Shown here one piece after another: positions 47,118 through 55,321 of a stretch of 64,000 nt of DNA. A program made the position numbers and the translations under genes. This stretch comes from Fructobacillus americanaquae (GTDB lineage Bacteria > Bacillota > Bacilli > Lactobacillales > Lactobacillaceae): the NCBI RefSeq assembly GCF_024029775.1, contig NZ_CP097122.1, positions 611,001-675,000 of the forward strand. Reading direction: 5' to 3'. Every line of letters begins with the position of its first letter. The first letter of the stretch is position 1. The notes beneath the pieces are model-generated. The model made no database searches. It was not told where the DNA came from and saw nothing but the letters and a program-made list of their open reading frames with translations.

Positions 47118-48200
47118 TTATGACGATCGTGAAATCTTGAATTCTAGGAAAGCGTCATTATAGCGTTGCGTCCACTCTCGATTAAAAGTTTGATAAACCT
47201 GCAGTCGGTCCAGTGTCGCAGCGGATGGATAAAAGGCTGGATCGGACTTCTCCTCAGCTGGCAACAGCTCATAGGCCCCCTTGTTTGCCGTTGCATAACC
47301 AACGTATTCGGCATTTTGTTTAGCATTTTCAGGTTTATTTAAGAAGTTAATCAATGCGTAGGCCGCATCCTGATGCTTGGCATTCTTTGGAATCACCAAG
47401 TTATCAAACCACTCGTTGGAACCATCTTTCGGTACCAAATAAGCCAAGTCCGAGTTTTGTGACATTGCCTGCGCCGCTTCCCCAGAGTATGTTACCCCGA
47501 TACTAGCTTCTCCCTGAGCCATATAAATCTTGAGCTCATCGGCCACAATGGCTTTGACATTTGGCATCAGAGTATCTAACTTTCCCTTTGCCGCTGCCAA
47601 ATCAGCAATATTTTGGTCATTAACAGACTTGCCTTGTGAAATCAGGGTCATCCCCAAAATATCACGGGCTGAATCGACCAACATAATTTGTTTCTTGAAT
47701 TGTGGTGACCACAGTTTCGACCAGGTATCAATCTGATCAGCACTCACCTTTTTCTTATTATAGAGAATACCCAACGTCCCCCAGAAATATGGAACGGAGT
47801 ATTTGTTGTGTGGATCAAAGGTCTGATTTAAAAACCGGGAATCAATATTGCTCATGCCGGTAATCTTGGACTTGTCCAATGGGGCTAATAAGCCTTCTTG
47901 GGCCATCTTATCCACCATGTAATCGGATGGAACCGTTAAATCATAATTGGTCCCCCCCTGCTTTATCTTGGTGTACATGGCCTCATTCGAGTCAAATGTC
48001 TGATAGTTCACCTTATAACCAGTCTCTTTGGTAAACTTTATCAGTAAATCAGGATCGATATAATCACCCCAATTATAGAAGTTTAAGACTTTTTCGCCAC
48101 TGACCTCATCCTTACGACTATTATCAAAAACCGCCTTTCCGGCTACCAGGCCAACAACAACCAGTAAAATGGCTAAAATACTTAAAAAAACTTTTTTCAT
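47118..48200 (-). CDS. potD: Spermidine/putrescine-binding protein
   Basis: A 360-residue extracellular polyamine-binding protein. An N-terminal hydrophobic segment (about 4-24) is followed by the mature start VLNFYNWGDYIDPDLL, a hallmark of PotD/PotF. There is no cysteine in the signal region, so this is not a lipoprotein and is probably held by an uncleaved N-terminal anchor. Later motifs such as GEASIGVTYSGEA and WFDNLVIPKNAKH are typical. Its ATG overlaps the potC stop (ATGA). Last gene of potABCD. Confidence 0.94.
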   Translation of the reverse strand: MKKVFLSILAILLVVVGLVAGKAVFDNSRKDEVSGEKVLNFYNWGDYIDPDLLIKFTKETGYKVNYQTFDSNEAMYTKIKQGGTNYDLTVPSDYMVDKMAQEGLLAPLDKSKITGMSNIDSRFLNQTFDPHNKYSVPYFWGTLGILYNKKKVSADQIDTWSKLWSPQFKKQIMLVDSARDILGMTLISQGKSVNDQNIADLAAAKGKLDTLMPNVKAIVADELKIYMAQGEASIGVTYSGEAAQAMSQNSDLAYLVPKDGSNEWFDNLVIPKNAKHQDAAYALINFLNKPENAKQNAEYVGYATANKGAYELLPAEEKSDPAFYPSAATLDRLQVYQTFNREWTQRYNDAFLEFKISRSS

Positions 48201-49000
48201 TTAACCTTCTCCCTTAGTTCCGGACTCTTTTGGCGCTGATTTAACCGGTTAATAAAGTAGTAGGCCACGGCAATAGCCAAAGAAAAGAGAAAAATCAGAG
48301 CCGATAAAGCATTAATCTCTAATGAAACCCCCTGACGAGCTCGCGAATAAATTTCGACAGCTAACGTCGAAAAACCGTTTCCAGTGACAAAAAAAGTCAC
48401 GGCAAAGTCATCCAATGAATAGGTCAAGGCCATGAAAAAGCCCGCCACAATGCCCGGCGTAATCGCTGGAATGGTGACCTGCCCCAAGACCTGAGTTGGG
48501 CGAGCCCCTAAGTCCTGAGCGGCCAAAACCAAATCCGGGTTCATCTCCTGCAATCGAGGCAAGACCATCAAAACCACAATTGGAATAGAGAAAGCAACAT
48601 GGGCCAGCAAAACAGTGGCAAAGCCCAGTGAGAACTTCAAGGTCGTAAAGAGAATTAAGAATGCTGCCCCAATGATGACATCGGGCGAAACCAATAAGAC
48701 ATTATTCAGGGAAAGTAGAGTGCCTTTAACCGTTCGCCGGTGCACACGAAAGATGGCTAGTGCACCCAAGGTCCCAATAATGGTTGCTAATAAAGCGGAC
48801 AGCAAGGCAACAATTCCAGTTTCAAAAACAATATCGATTAAACGGGTGTCCTGCCACAGTTCGCCATAATGCTTAAAGGAAAAACCAGCAAAGCCCTGCA
48901 TTGTTGTTCCCGCATTAAAAGAATAGAAGACGAGGTACAAAATTGGCAAGTAAAGAATCAAAAACATCACGATCAAATATGGGGTTCTGATTTTTTTCAT
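48197..49000 (-). CDS. potC: Spermidine/putrescine ABC permease PotC
   Basis: A 267-residue membrane protein with six segments and the EAA coupling loop near residue 160 (AAQDLGARPTQVLGQVTIP). It pairs with PotB to form the channel. It overlaps potB and potD by four bases each, a tightly coupled operon. Confidence 0.94.
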   Translation of the reverse strand: MKKIRTPYLIVMFLILYLPILYLVFYSFNAGTTMQGFAGFSFKHYGELWQDTRLIDIVFETGIVALLSALLATIIGTLGALAIFRVHRRTVKGTLLSLNNVLLVSPDVIIGAAFLILFTTLKFSLGFATVLLAHVAFSIPIVVLMVLPRLQEMNPDLVLAAQDLGARPTQVLGQVTIPAITPGIVAGFFMALTYSLDDFAVTFFVTGNGFSTLAVEIYSRARQGVSLEINALSALIFLFSLAIAVAYYFINRLNQRQKSPELREKVK

Positions 49001-49827
49001 GACCGACCTCCCTTCTGCTTATCCTGTGTCAAGAGCATCGTAATCACCATCGCAACAATTAAGATTACTCCAATTGTCGATCCAAAAGCCCAGTTTTGAG
49101 TCACTAAGAAATGCTCTTCGATTGCTGTACCTAAAGTAATCACCCGATTACCACCAATCAGACGGGTAATCATAAAGAGTGACAAACTGGGGATAAAGAC
49201 CGCTTGAATACCGGCTTTTACCCCAGGCATTGATAGAGGCCAGATGACTTTTTTTAAAGTTTGCCAGGAACTCGCTCCAAGGTCACGACTAGCAGCCGCC
49301 AACAATGGGTCGATATCACTTAAAACATTAAAAATCGGCAAAATCATAAAGGGGAGCTCAACATAGGCCGCCACTAAAAGAAAGGACCAGTCAGTAAAAA
49401 GTAACTGTATGGGGTGAAAGCCAACCGCTGTCAAAGTTGAGTTGACTAGCCCACCTTGCCCTAATAAACCAATAAAGGCATAAGTTTTCAACAACAAGTT
49501 AATCCAAGTTGGCAAAATGACGAGCAACAACCAAAACTGCTTATTTTTCAGGGTTGTCAAAAAATAGGCGGTTGGATAAGCAAAAACCAGTGTTATGACA
49601 GTAATTAAAAAGGCGTACCAAATTGAATTAAAGGTCATAGCCAAATAGGAACCTGAGGTAAAAAAAGCCTGATAATTTGCCAGCGTGAAATGGTGGTTTT
49701 GATCCTGCAACGACTCAAAGAGGAGCAAAAAAAGCGGTAACACTACAAAGCCGACGAGCCACAGACCATAAATTCCAAGATAAGCAGAGGTAAAACCCCG
49801 CTTTTGTTTTTTAAAAGACAGTGCCAT
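48997..49827 (-). CDS. potB: Spermidine/putrescine ABC permease PotB
   Basis: A 276-residue membrane protein with six segments and the EAA loop AASRDLGASSWQTLKKVIWP near residue 180. The N-terminus is basic (FKKQKRGF). Its start overlaps the potA stop codon by one base. Confidence 0.94.
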   Translation of the reverse strand: MALSFKKQKRGFTSAYLGIYGLWLVGFVVLPLFLLLFESLQDQNHHFTLANYQAFFTSGSYLAMTFNSIWYAFLITVITLVFAYPTAYFLTTLKNKQFWLLLVILPTWINLLLKTYAFIGLLGQGGLVNSTLTAVGFHPIQLLFTDWSFLLVAAYVELPFMILPIFNVLSDIDPLLAAASRDLGASSWQTLKKVIWPLSMPGVKAGIQAVFIPSLSLFMITRLIGGNRVITLGTAIEEHFLVTQNWAFGSTIGVILIVAMVITMLLTQDKQKGGRS

Positions 49828-50981
49828 TAGCCTTGTCCTCCCGATTGTGACTGACCATCCTGAGCAGCTTGCAAAGCCTCTTCGGCCTCTTCTTCACCGT
49901 AGGATTCCAGCCGGGCATCAAAGGCAGCTTCACTTTCGTTATAGCGCATAATGTGAATATCTTCAGGGTCAAAAGTAAGGCCAACCCGAGCACCAACGGT
50001 AGCCGGATTGGTCGCCTGAACCTGCCAGGTATTCATATCATCATCAACGGCCGTAATTTCGTAATAGTCCCCACGGAAAAGTTGGTCTTGAATAGTCACA
50101 ACTAATTTACCGTTGGCCGGGTCAGTCAAATCCAAATCCTCCGGACGCAAAACGACTTCGACCCGCTCGTTTGGCCGCATACCGGCATCAACGTTTTCAA
50201 AATCTTTACCGACAAAATGAACTAGGTAATCACGTTTCATAATGCCAGGAACAATATTGGTTTCCCCAATAAAATCAGCAACAAAGTGATTAATTGGTTC
50301 ATCGTAAATATCTTCTGGCGTCCCATTTTGTTGGATTAAACCATCATGCATGACAAAAATCCAATCGGACATTGCCAGGGCTTCTTCCTGGTCGTGCGTC
50401 ACAAAAACAAAGGTAATCCCCAGGCGCTTTTGGATATTACGCAATTCCTGCTGTAATTCTTTACGCAGCTTATAATCCAAGGCGGACAAGGGCTCATCCA
50501 AGAGGAGCACTTCAGGGTCGTTGGCCAAAGCACGAGCGATTGCGACACGCTGCTGTTGACCACCTGAAAGTTCACTGATTTCCCGGCGTTCAAAACCTGA
50601 TAGCTTAACCAAACCAAGCATTTCCCGGACCTTATCTTGAATGTCCTTTTCGGCCATCTTCTTTAAACGCGGACCGAAGGCCACATTATCAAAGACATTC
50701 ATATTTGGAAAGAGGGAATAATTCTGAAAGACCGTGTTCACCCGTCTTCTTTCAGCCGGTACATCATTGATGACCTGTCCCTCAAAAAAAATTTGGCCCG
50801 CATCGGCTTGTAACTGACCAGAAATCAGTTTCAGAATCGTCGATTTTCCAGAGCCAGATGGGCCCAATAGTGTATAAAACTTCCCTGATTCTAAGACCAA
50901 GTCAATTTCCTTTAATACTGCCGTATCACCAAAAGATAAGGCGACTTTGGCAAACTCAAGAATCGGCATCTTTTCAACCAT
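49827..50981 (-). CDS. potA: Spermidine/putrescine ABC ATPase PotA
   Basis: A 384-residue ATPase with Walker [13 protein letters not shown], signature [19 protein letters not shown], Walker [12 protein letters not shown], and a C-terminal TOBE domain (about 275-350). An acidic and glutamine/glycine-rich tail of about 30 residues ([15 protein letters not shown]) goes beyond the usual end. SD GGAGAAG precedes the ATG. First gene of potABCD. Confidence 0.95.
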   Translation of the reverse strand: MVEKMPILEFAKVALSFGDTAVLKEIDLVLESGKFYTLLGPSGSGKSTILKLISGQLQADAGQIFFEGQVINDVPAERRRVNTVFQNYSLFPNMNVFDNVAFGPRLKKMAEKDIQDKVREMLGLVKLSGFERREISELSGGQQQRVAIARALANDPEVLLLDEPLSALDYKLRKELQQELRNIQKRLGITFVFVTHDQEEALAMSDWIFVMHDGLIQQNGTPEDIYDEPINHFVADFIGETNIVPGIMKRDYLVHFVGKDFENVDAGMRPNERVEVVLRPEDLDLTDPANGKLVVTIQDQLFRGDYYEITAVDDDMNTWQVQATNPATVGARVGLTFDPEDIHIMRYNESEAAFDARLESYGEEEAEEALQAAQDGQSQSGGQG

Positions 50982-51060
50982 GTTACTTCTCCAATCATCA
51001 TTGCCACCATCTTACAACAAATGAGACAACAGACCAAACTTTAAAATTTTATCAAAAACA

Positions 51061-51090
51061 AAAAAACAGGTTGCTAAGCAACCTGGTTTT
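51061..51090. terminator. Terminator after fusA
   Basis: CAGGTTGC/GCAACCTG with loop TAA and A/T runs on both sides. It ends the str operon on the minus strand, separating it from potA. Confidence 0.88.
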
Positions 51091-51113
51091 CAGACAATGA
51101 GTGAAAGAAACAA

Positions 51114-53225
51114 TTAAGCTTCCTTACCTTGTGCTTTGATAATTTCTTCTTGAACGTTCTTAGGAACGGCTTGATAGTGGTCAAAGACCATCTGGAAAGT
51201 ACCACGTCCTTGCGTTGCTGAACGCAAAGTCGTTGCATAACCAAACATTTCTGACAAAGGCACTTGGGCCTTAACAGCCAAAACAGGTCCACGGTTTTCT
51301 TGTCCTTCAATCAAACCACGACGTGCAGAAACGTGTCCCATCACATCACCAAGGTTTTCTTCAGGAACAACGACATCAACAGCCATGATTGGTTCCAAAA
51401 TAACGGCACCGGCAGTCTTTGAAGCTTCCTTCAAAGCCAATGAAGCGGCAATCTTAAAGGCAGCTTCAGAAGAATCGACATCGTGGTAAGAACCATCGTA
51501 CAACTTGGCCTTCAAATCAACCAATGGGAAGCCAGCCAAAGGACCAGCGTTCAAGGCATCCTTCAAACCTGCTTCAACAGAAGGAATGTATTCACGAGGA
51601 ACAACACCACCGACGATGGCATCTTCGAATTCGAAGCCAGCACCCTCTTCGTTTGGTGAGAATTCAATCCAAACATCACCATATTGTCCCTTACCACCAG
51701 ACTGACGCTTGAAGAATCCACGCGCCTTAACATCCTTGGTGAAGGCTTCACGGTAAGCAACTTGTGGAGCACCAACAGTGGCTTCAACGTTGAATTCACG
51801 CTTCATACGGTCAACCATGATATCCAACTGCAATTCACCCATTCCGGCGATCAAAGTATCACCAGTTTCCTGGTTAGTAGTTGCACGGAATGAAGGGTCT
51901 TCTTCAGCCAACTTCTGCAAAGCAGTCGCCAACTTGTCTTGATCGGCCTTTGTCTTTGGTTCGATGGCCAATTCAATAACTGGTTCTGGGAATTCCATTG
52001 ATTCAAGAATCAATGGGTGATCAACAGCAGTCAAAGAGTCACCAGTAGTCGTGTTCTTCAAACCGATCGCAGCAGCGATATCACCTGAGAAGACTTCTTC
52101 GATTTCAGTACGTGAAGTAGCGTGCATTTGTAGCAAACGACCAACACGTTCACGGGTATCTGAAGAAGTGTTTTGTACGTATGAACCAGATTGCAAAGTA
52201 CCAGTATAAACACGCATAAATGTCAAACGACCAACGAATGGATCCGTCATAATCTTGAAGGCCAAGGCAGCAAATGGCTTTGAGTCATCGGCAACCAAGT
52301 CAACTTCTTCATCAGTCTTAGGGTCAGTTGCGACATAAGGACGAACTTCTAGAGGACCCGGCAAGTAATCAACAACGGCATCCAACATCATTTGAACACC
52401 CTTATCCTTGTAGGCTGAACCAGCCAAAACAGGATAGAATTCCAAATTCAATGTGGCGCGACGGATAGCGGCCTTCAATTCAGCGATAGAAATTTCTTCA
52501 CCTTCAAGGTACTTTTCCATCAATTCTTCATCAACATCAGCAACGGCTTCAACCAAAGTTTCGCGCTTTGCTGTAACGATGTCTTGGTAGTCTGCTGGGA
52601 TTTCACGTGGTTCCCAATTTGAACCCAAGTCATCAGTAGGCCAGTAAGCCTTTTCTTCGATCAAGTCAATAACACCTTCGAAGTCATCTTCGGCACCAAT
52701 TGGCCATTGAATCGCTTCGGCATTAACTTGCAAACGTTCGTGAATTGAGTTAACTGACATTTCAAAATCAGCACCCAACTTGTCCATCTTGTTAACGAAA
52801 ACAATTCGGGGAACGTTATAAGTCGTTGCTTGGTGCCAAACAGTTTCAGTCTGTGGTTCAACACCAGCAGCACCATCCAACACGGCTACGGCACCATCCA
52901 AGACACGCAAGGCACGTTCAACTTCGATTGTAAAGTCCACGTGACCTGGGGTATCGATGATGTTAACACGGAATGGGTTCTTTTCGTATTGGTCGAAGAA
53001 TCCACGCCAAACCGCAGTAGTAGCGGCTGATTGGATCGTGATTCCACGTTCCTTTTCCTGTTCCATGAAGTCCATTTGTGAAGCACCATCGTGTGTTTCA
53101 CCAATTTTGTGAATCTTACCTGTATAGTACAAGATTCGTTCTGTCGTCGTCGTCTTACCGGCATCGATGTGGGCCATGATACCGATATTACGAGTGTGAT
53201 CAAGCGGGTATTCACGCTTTGCCAT
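51114..53225 (-). CDS. fusA: Elongation factor G
   Basis: A 703-residue GTPase that drives ribosomal translocation. G1 is [20 protein letters not shown]3 [18 protein letters not shown] and G4 [10 protein letters not shown]. Domain IV includes [16 protein letters not shown] and the C-terminus [17 protein letters not shown]. Full length. Third gene of rpsL-rpsG-fusA; no tuf follows. Confidence 0.98.
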   Translation of the reverse strand: MAKREYPLDHTRNIGIMAHIDAGKTTTTERILYYTGKIHKIGETHDGASQMDFMEQEKERGITIQSAATTAVWRGFFDQYEKNPFRVNIIDTPGHVDFTIEVERALRVLDGAVAVLDGAAGVEPQTETVWHQATTYNVPRIVFVNKMDKLGADFEMSVNSIHERLQVNAEAIQWPIGAEDDFEGVIDLIEEKAYWPTDDLGSNWEPREIPADYQDIVTAKRETLVEAVADVDEELMEKYLEGEEISIAELKAAIRRATLNLEFYPVLAGSAYKDKGVQMMLDAVVDYLPGPLEVRPYVATDPKTDEEVDLVADDSKPFAALAFKIMTDPFVGRLTFMRVYTGTLQSGSYVQNTSSDTRERVGRLLQMHATSRTEIEEVFSGDIAAAIGLKNTTTGDSLTAVDHPLILESMEFPEPVIELAIEPKTKADQDKLATALQKLAEEDPSFRATTNQETGDTLIAGMGELQLDIMVDRMKREFNVEATVGAPQVAYREAFTKDVKARGFFKRQSGGKGQYGDVWIEFSPNEEGAGFEFEDAIVGGVVPREYIPSVEAGLKDALNAGPLAGFPLVDLKAKLYDGSYHDVDSSEAAFKIAASLALKEASKTAGAVILEPIMAVDVVVPEENLGDVMGHVSARRGLIEGQENRGPVLAVKAQVPLSEMFGYATTLRSATQGRGTFQMVFDHYQAVPKNVQEEIIKAQGKEA

Positions 53226-53349
53226 GATGATCTCCTAATTTTTTATCCTAGTTGCAACAAAAAGCGAGCAATATTTGTTCGCTTTTTTAAAAATTATGAG
53301 CCTATTAGCAGGCCGTAAAAGCGAAACAAAATCCACTTTTACGAAAATC

Positions 53350-53820
53350 CTACCAACGGTAGTGTGCGAAGGCACGGTTGGCTTCAGCCATCTTATGTGT
53401 GTCTTCACGCTTCTTAACAGAAGCACCGTTTTCGTTGGCTGCGTCAATAATTTCCTTAGCCAAACGTTCTTCCATTGTGTGTTCGTTACGCAAACGAGCG
53501 TAATTTACCAACCAACGCAAGCCCAAAGTAGTCCGACGGTCTGGACGAACTTCGATTGGCACTTGGTAGTTAGATCCACCAACACGGCGGGCCTTAACTT
53601 CCAAAACTGGCATGATGTTTTCCATTGCTTGTTCAAAAACTTCCAATGGTTCGTTACCAGTAGTTTCCTTGATACGGTCAAAAGCTGCATACAAGATAGT
53701 TGAAGCAGTTCCGCGCTTTCCATCAACCATCAACTTGTTGATCAAACGGGAAACTAACTTTGAATTGTAAATTGGGTCAGGCAAAACTTCCTGACGCTTC
53801 GTATAACCTTTACGTGGCAT
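53350..53820 (-). CDS. rpsG: 30S ribosomal protein S7
   Basis: A 156-residue protein starting [20 protein letters not shown], with [20 protein letters not shown]. It begins 15 bases after rpsL. Confidence 0.98.
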   Translation of the reverse strand: MPRKGYTKRQEVLPDPIYNSKLVSRLINKLMVDGKRGTASTILYAAFDRIKETTGNEPLEVFEQAMENIMPVLEVKARRVGGSNYQVPIEVRPDRRTTLGLRWLVNYARLRNEHTMEERLAKEIIDAANENGASVKKREDTHKMAEANRAFAHYRW

Positions 53821-53834
53821 GAGTTGTCCTTTCC

Positions 53835-54248
53835 TTACTTCTTAGGAGCTTTCGTTCCATACTTTGAACGTGAAGTCATACGGCCGTCAACTCCGGCAGT
53901 ATCCAAGGCTCCACGAATAACGTGATAACGCACACCAGGCAAATCCTTAACACGACCACCACGGATCAAAACAACCGAGTGTTCTTGCAAGTTGTGACCA
54001 ATACCTGGGATGTAAGCAGTTACTTCGTACAAGTTTGACAAACGTACACGAGCGTACTTACGCAAAGCTGAGTTAGGCTTCTTTGGTGTCAAAGTTCCGA
54101 CACGAGTCGCAACTCCACGCTTTTGTGGGGCAACATTGTTTGTTGCCTTCTTCTTCATTGAGTTGTAGCCGAAGTTCAAGGCTGGTGACTTTGACTTAGT
54201 CGCTTGAGACTTACGTGACTTACGAACCAATTGGTTAATTGTAGGCAT
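53835..54248 (-). CDS. rpsL: 30S ribosomal protein S12
   Basis: A 137-residue protein starting [14 protein letters not shown], with [15 protein letters not shown] and [20 protein letters not shown], the regions where streptomycin-resistance changes arise in other bacteria; the lysine in KPNSAL is present. The ATG at 54248 is used, since AAGGAG lies just upstream; the open frame extends six codons further. First gene of the str operon. Confidence 0.98.
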   Translation of the reverse strand: MPTINQLVRKSRKSQATKSKSPALNFGYNSMKKKATNNVAPQKRGVATRVGTLTPKKPNSALRKYARVRLSNLYEVTAYIPGIGHNLQEHSVVLIRGGRVKDLPGVRYHVIRGALDTAGVDGRMTSRSKYGTKAPKK

Positions 54249-54269
54249 CCTACTATACTCCTTCATTCT

Positions 54270-54410
54270 TGTTTTTTCACAGTTCCAGGCGTATCACTTT
54301 TGTCCATAAACAAAAGTGCTCCCGGAAGTCCTGCTTCGACTTGCCTTTACACAGGCCTTTTGTCGGTTTTACCCGTGCAAAAGGACTAATGACTTAAAAG
54401 CACGTTGAAT
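54270..54410 (-). promoter_or_regulatory. Structured leader of the str operon
   Basis: The transcribed leader of rpsL contains nested hairpins: an outer AGTCCT/AGGACT (54327-54332 with 54382-54387), an inner CCTTTTG/CAAAAGG with CGG/CCG (54354-54383), and CACTTTTGT/ACAAAAGTG (about 54296-54318). A role in autoregulation is likely but unproven. Confidence 0.5.
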
Positions 54411-54438
54411 ATAATAGCAGGTTTAGAGCTAAAGTCAA
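54411..54438 (-). promoter_or_regulatory. Promoter of the str operon
   Basis: On the minus strand TTGACT (54433-54438), 16-base spacer, TATTAT (54411-54416). It shares CTGCTATTATATTCAA with the S10 promoter. Confidence 0.85.
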
Positions 54439-54503
54439 GGGCTTTTACCCATTTTTTAAAGGTTAGTTGCACTTTTTTGGGGCCGACTTTCGTCTAACTC
54501 CCC

Positions 54504-55180
54504 ATGACTAACATTCTACTATATTTAACCAACTTAATCATCGTCTCGCTGATTTTTTGCCTGGCCGACCGCACCAGCCAAAATCATTCCTTGTGGACAA
54601 AGCGTTCATACTGTTTCCATTGTCACCATGCTCTTTTTTGGTATGACCTCATGCCCGTTTTTTCAGGTTGGCTTTTAAAAGGGCGCTGTCGATACTGCCA
54701 GCGCCACTTTGCCAACTGGCGATCACTAGTTTTCCTGGAAGGCACTCTTCCCCTTCTTCTCACGGCGCTCTTTTACCATCATGACCTATGGATTCTTTGT
54801 TCTGCTTACGTTGTCCTTTACTTGGCCAAAGAAGATTGGGCCACAATGACCTGCTCCGCATGGTTAGCTTGGTTGTGGGTCGCTCTCTTAATCTCGTTTG
54901 TTCACCATCCCTATCACGGTTGGCTGCTCACTATCTTAATTATTTTAGTCCTATGGCTGACATACCGTGGTTTTCTTGGTTCGGGCGACATACCAGTTTT
55001 AGCAATTGGCTTCTTTTCTCTAACTGAGCAGGTCCTGCCCCTTTTCTTACTCTGCTCCAGTACTAGCGCCCTAATTTATTTAGCATGCCACAAAAAAATC
55101 AGCAAAGACGTCTCCCCTTCATCCCCTTCTTGTTTGTCGGTTTTGTTTTTGCAGTACTGCTTAGCCCTTTTCTGGTATAG
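54504..55180 (+). pseudogene. comC: Prepilin peptidase (ComC/PilD type), frameshifted near its end
   Basis: A membrane aspartic peptidase that cleaves and methylates prepilin-like competence proteins. Zinc-type cysteines appear as CFHC and CRYC around residues 37-66; LAKEDW and GFLGSGDIPV hold the likely catalytic aspartates. The open frame runs to 55190 with an unlikely tail. Adding one A to the run of seven A at about 55088-55095 instead gives NQQRRLPFIPFLFVGFVFAV and a stop at 55180, the normal hydrophobic C-terminus and about 225 residues. Loss affects only the last about 30 residues, so activity may or may not remain. Divergent from rpsL. Confidence 0.82.
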
Positions 55181-55207
55181 GTTTTTATGATAAAAATAAT
55201 CGCTCAC

Positions 55208-55242
55208 ACAAAAGAGGTCAAACCCCTGGGGGCTTCACCTCT
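55208..55242 (-). terminator. Terminator of clpC
   Basis: On the minus strand AGAGGT..CCCC/GGGG..ACCTCT followed by TTTTGTG, about 80 bases beyond the clpC stop codon. Confidence 0.7.
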
Positions 55243-55321
55243 GTTAGCAAAAGCTCGATTTACCTAGTCTTTTGAATACCGGCCAGCAGATTTTTTACCA
55301 TTCTGGTCGCCATTTGTTGCC

